NCBI GenBank assembly: GCA_030431085.1
Contig: JAUIJW010000034.1
Coordinates: 1-14,359 of the forward strand
Direction of reading: 5' to 3'
Length of the DNA: 14,359 bases
Origin: Bacteroidia bacterium
Lineage (GTDB): Bacteria > Bacteroidota > Bacteroidia > Flavobacteriales > Flavobacteriaceae
Positions 13,500 to 14,359 of the stretch are shown one piece after another. Within the stretch, counting starts at the first letter, position 1, and each line of letters opens with the position of its first letter. A model generated the notes under the pieces. The model was not told the DNA's origin and made no database searches. It saw only the letters and a list, made by a program, of their open reading frames with translations. A program made the translations under genes and the position numbers.

Positions 13500-14359
13500 C
13501 TAATATTCTAATAATTGTAGTAATTGATCTTTAAATTTTAGTTTTGGTAAATAGCCTTCTTCAAGGTTTTTTGCAAAGGGTATTGGTGTATTTATGGATC
13601 CTACACGATAAACAGGAGCATCTAAGTGTTCAAAACAATTTTCCATAATGATAGAGGAAATTTCTGAGGCTAAACCACCGAAAATAGTATCTTCTTGCAA
13701 AATAATTGCTTTTCCTGTTTTCTTTACAGACTGTATTATACAAGTATCGTCTAAAGGTTGTAATGTTCTTAGATCAATCAAATCGGCTTCTACATCTATT
13801 TCATTCAAAGTCTCAATGGCCCAATGCACGCCTAAGCCATAAGTAACAATGGTAACTTGGTTGCCCTTATGAATTAAATTTGCTTTGCCCAATGGTAAGG
13901 TATAGGCATTACTAGATACATCTTGGCGAACACTTCGGTATAGCAACTTATGCTCAAAAAATAAAACTGGGTTTGGATCTTCAATTGCCTCTAGTAAAAG
14001 TCCTTTAGCATCTTCTGGAAACGCAGGATAAGCTACTTTGAGTCCTGGTGTTTTAGTAAACCAGGCCTCATTGGTTTGACTATGAAATGGCCCTGCGCCT
14101 ACTCCAGCTCCACAAGGCATTCTTAAAACTATATCTGCATTTTGGCCCCAGCGATAAAAAGACTTTGCTAATAAGTTAACTACTGGGTTAAACCCTGAGG
14201 TAATAAAATCTGAAAACTGTAGCTCAACCACACTCTTAATCTTTGCTACCGATAGTCCATATGCCGCCTCGATGATCGAAGATTCGCAAATAGGCGTGTT
14301 TCTTACCCGTTGTTTACCAAATTTCTCTACAAACCCTTCAGTGATTTTAAAAACACCTC
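13500..14359 (-). CDS. 2-oxoacid dehydrogenase E1 component, beta region (runs off right edge)
   Basis: The minus-strand frame ending at 13500 stays open to the window edge. It should be read past the GTG at 14231 as a partial CDS, because the upstream residues are family sequence: GVFKITEGFVEKFG, then RVRNTPICESSIIEAAYGLSVA. About 286 residues of the beta-type transketolase region are present: VVELQFSDFITSGFNPVVN, RMPCGAGVGAGPFHSQTNEAWF, PGLKVAYPAFPEDAKGLLLEAIEDPNPVLFFEHK and, in the C-terminal domain, VTYGLGV and EDTIFGGLASEI. The E1 enzyme uses thiamine diphosphate to decarboxylate branched-chain 2-oxoacids or pyruvate and passes the acyl group to lipoyl E2. The RMPCGAG and TSGFNPVVNLLAK stretches resemble the single-chain alpha/beta E1 proteins of Bacteroidota, but the alpha half would lie outside the window, so fusion is unproven. 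Confidence 0.9.
   Translation of the reverse strand, partial: GVFKITEGFVEKFGKQRVRNTPICESSIIEAAYGLSVAKIKSVVELQFSDFITSGFNPVVNLLAKSFYRWGQNADIVLRMPCGAGVGAGPFHSQTNEAWFTKTPGLKVAYPAFPEDAKGLLLEAIEDPNPVLFFEHKLLYRSVRQDVSSNAYTLPLGKANLIHKGNQVTIVTYGLGVHWAIETLNEIDVEADLIDLRTLQPLDDTCIIQSVKKTGKAIILQEDTIFGGLASEISSIIMENCFEHLDAPVYRVGSINTPIPFAKNLEEGYLPKLKFKDQLLQLLEY

Noticed and set aside
13500..14231. Treating the E1 beta gene as starting at the GTG at 14231
   Set aside because: The same frame is open to the window edge and encodes conserved E1 beta sequence (GVFKITEGF and onward), so that GTG is an internal Val codon.

Overview
This window looks like chromosomal DNA from a marine- or soil-type member of the Bacteroidota, most likely family Flavobacteriaceae. 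The evidence is AT-rich DNA, start-site regions that rarely carry a good Shine-Dalgarno sequence, several upstream copies of the Bacteroidota -7 box TAnnTTTG, many lipoproteins with short signal peptides, and flavobacterial-type proteins (DUF1853, HMBD lipoprotein, E1 of the alpha/beta type). The assignment is inference from gene content; no rRNA or tRNA is present to confirm it.

Left part (1-3734). A DUF1853 gene runs off the left edge on the minus strand. Next to it, also on the minus strand, is a small Cys-rich lipoprotein that joins a heavy-metal-binding domain to a metallothionein-like tail. Divergent from these, a YahK-like zinc alcohol dehydrogenase is followed one base later by a 2H phosphoesterase (2'-5' RNA ligase superfamily) starting at GTG. 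A bestrophin-type channel gene follows, with its own candidate promoter and a leader hairpin.

Middle (3735-6536). A 617-bp stretch without a recognised gene holds a perfect 14-bp tandem duplication. It also holds a 96-bp palindromic element with 10-bp terminal inverted repeats, flanked by a perfect 6-bp direct repeat, which is the signature of a small non-autonomous transposable element (MITE). This element sits just upstream of a Bcr/CflA-type drug-efflux gene, which converges on a two-domain universal stress protein gene.

Main operon (12035 down to 6537, minus strand). Six tightly packed genes encode a two-subunit molybdenum hydroxylase of the isoquinoline 1-oxidoreductase/aldehyde dehydrogenase type ([2Fe-2S] subunit, then a Tat-exported molybdopterin subunit), two maturation factors (XdhC and a MocA-like nucleotidyltransferase), a TSUP-family membrane transporter, and a Dabb-domain lipoprotein. 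Gaps are 1-20 bp and one pair overlaps. The unit would make, mature and export a periplasmic molybdoenzyme and move a related anion. Its substrate and electron acceptor are not visible: there is no FAD subunit and no cytochrome c subunit.

Right part (12182-14359, minus strand). A lipocalin-like lipoprotein and an OmpA/glycine-zipper lipoprotein form a compact two-gene unit, with a candidate promoter in front and a clear intrinsic terminator behind. The window ends inside a thiamine-dependent 2-oxoacid dehydrogenase E1 beta region.
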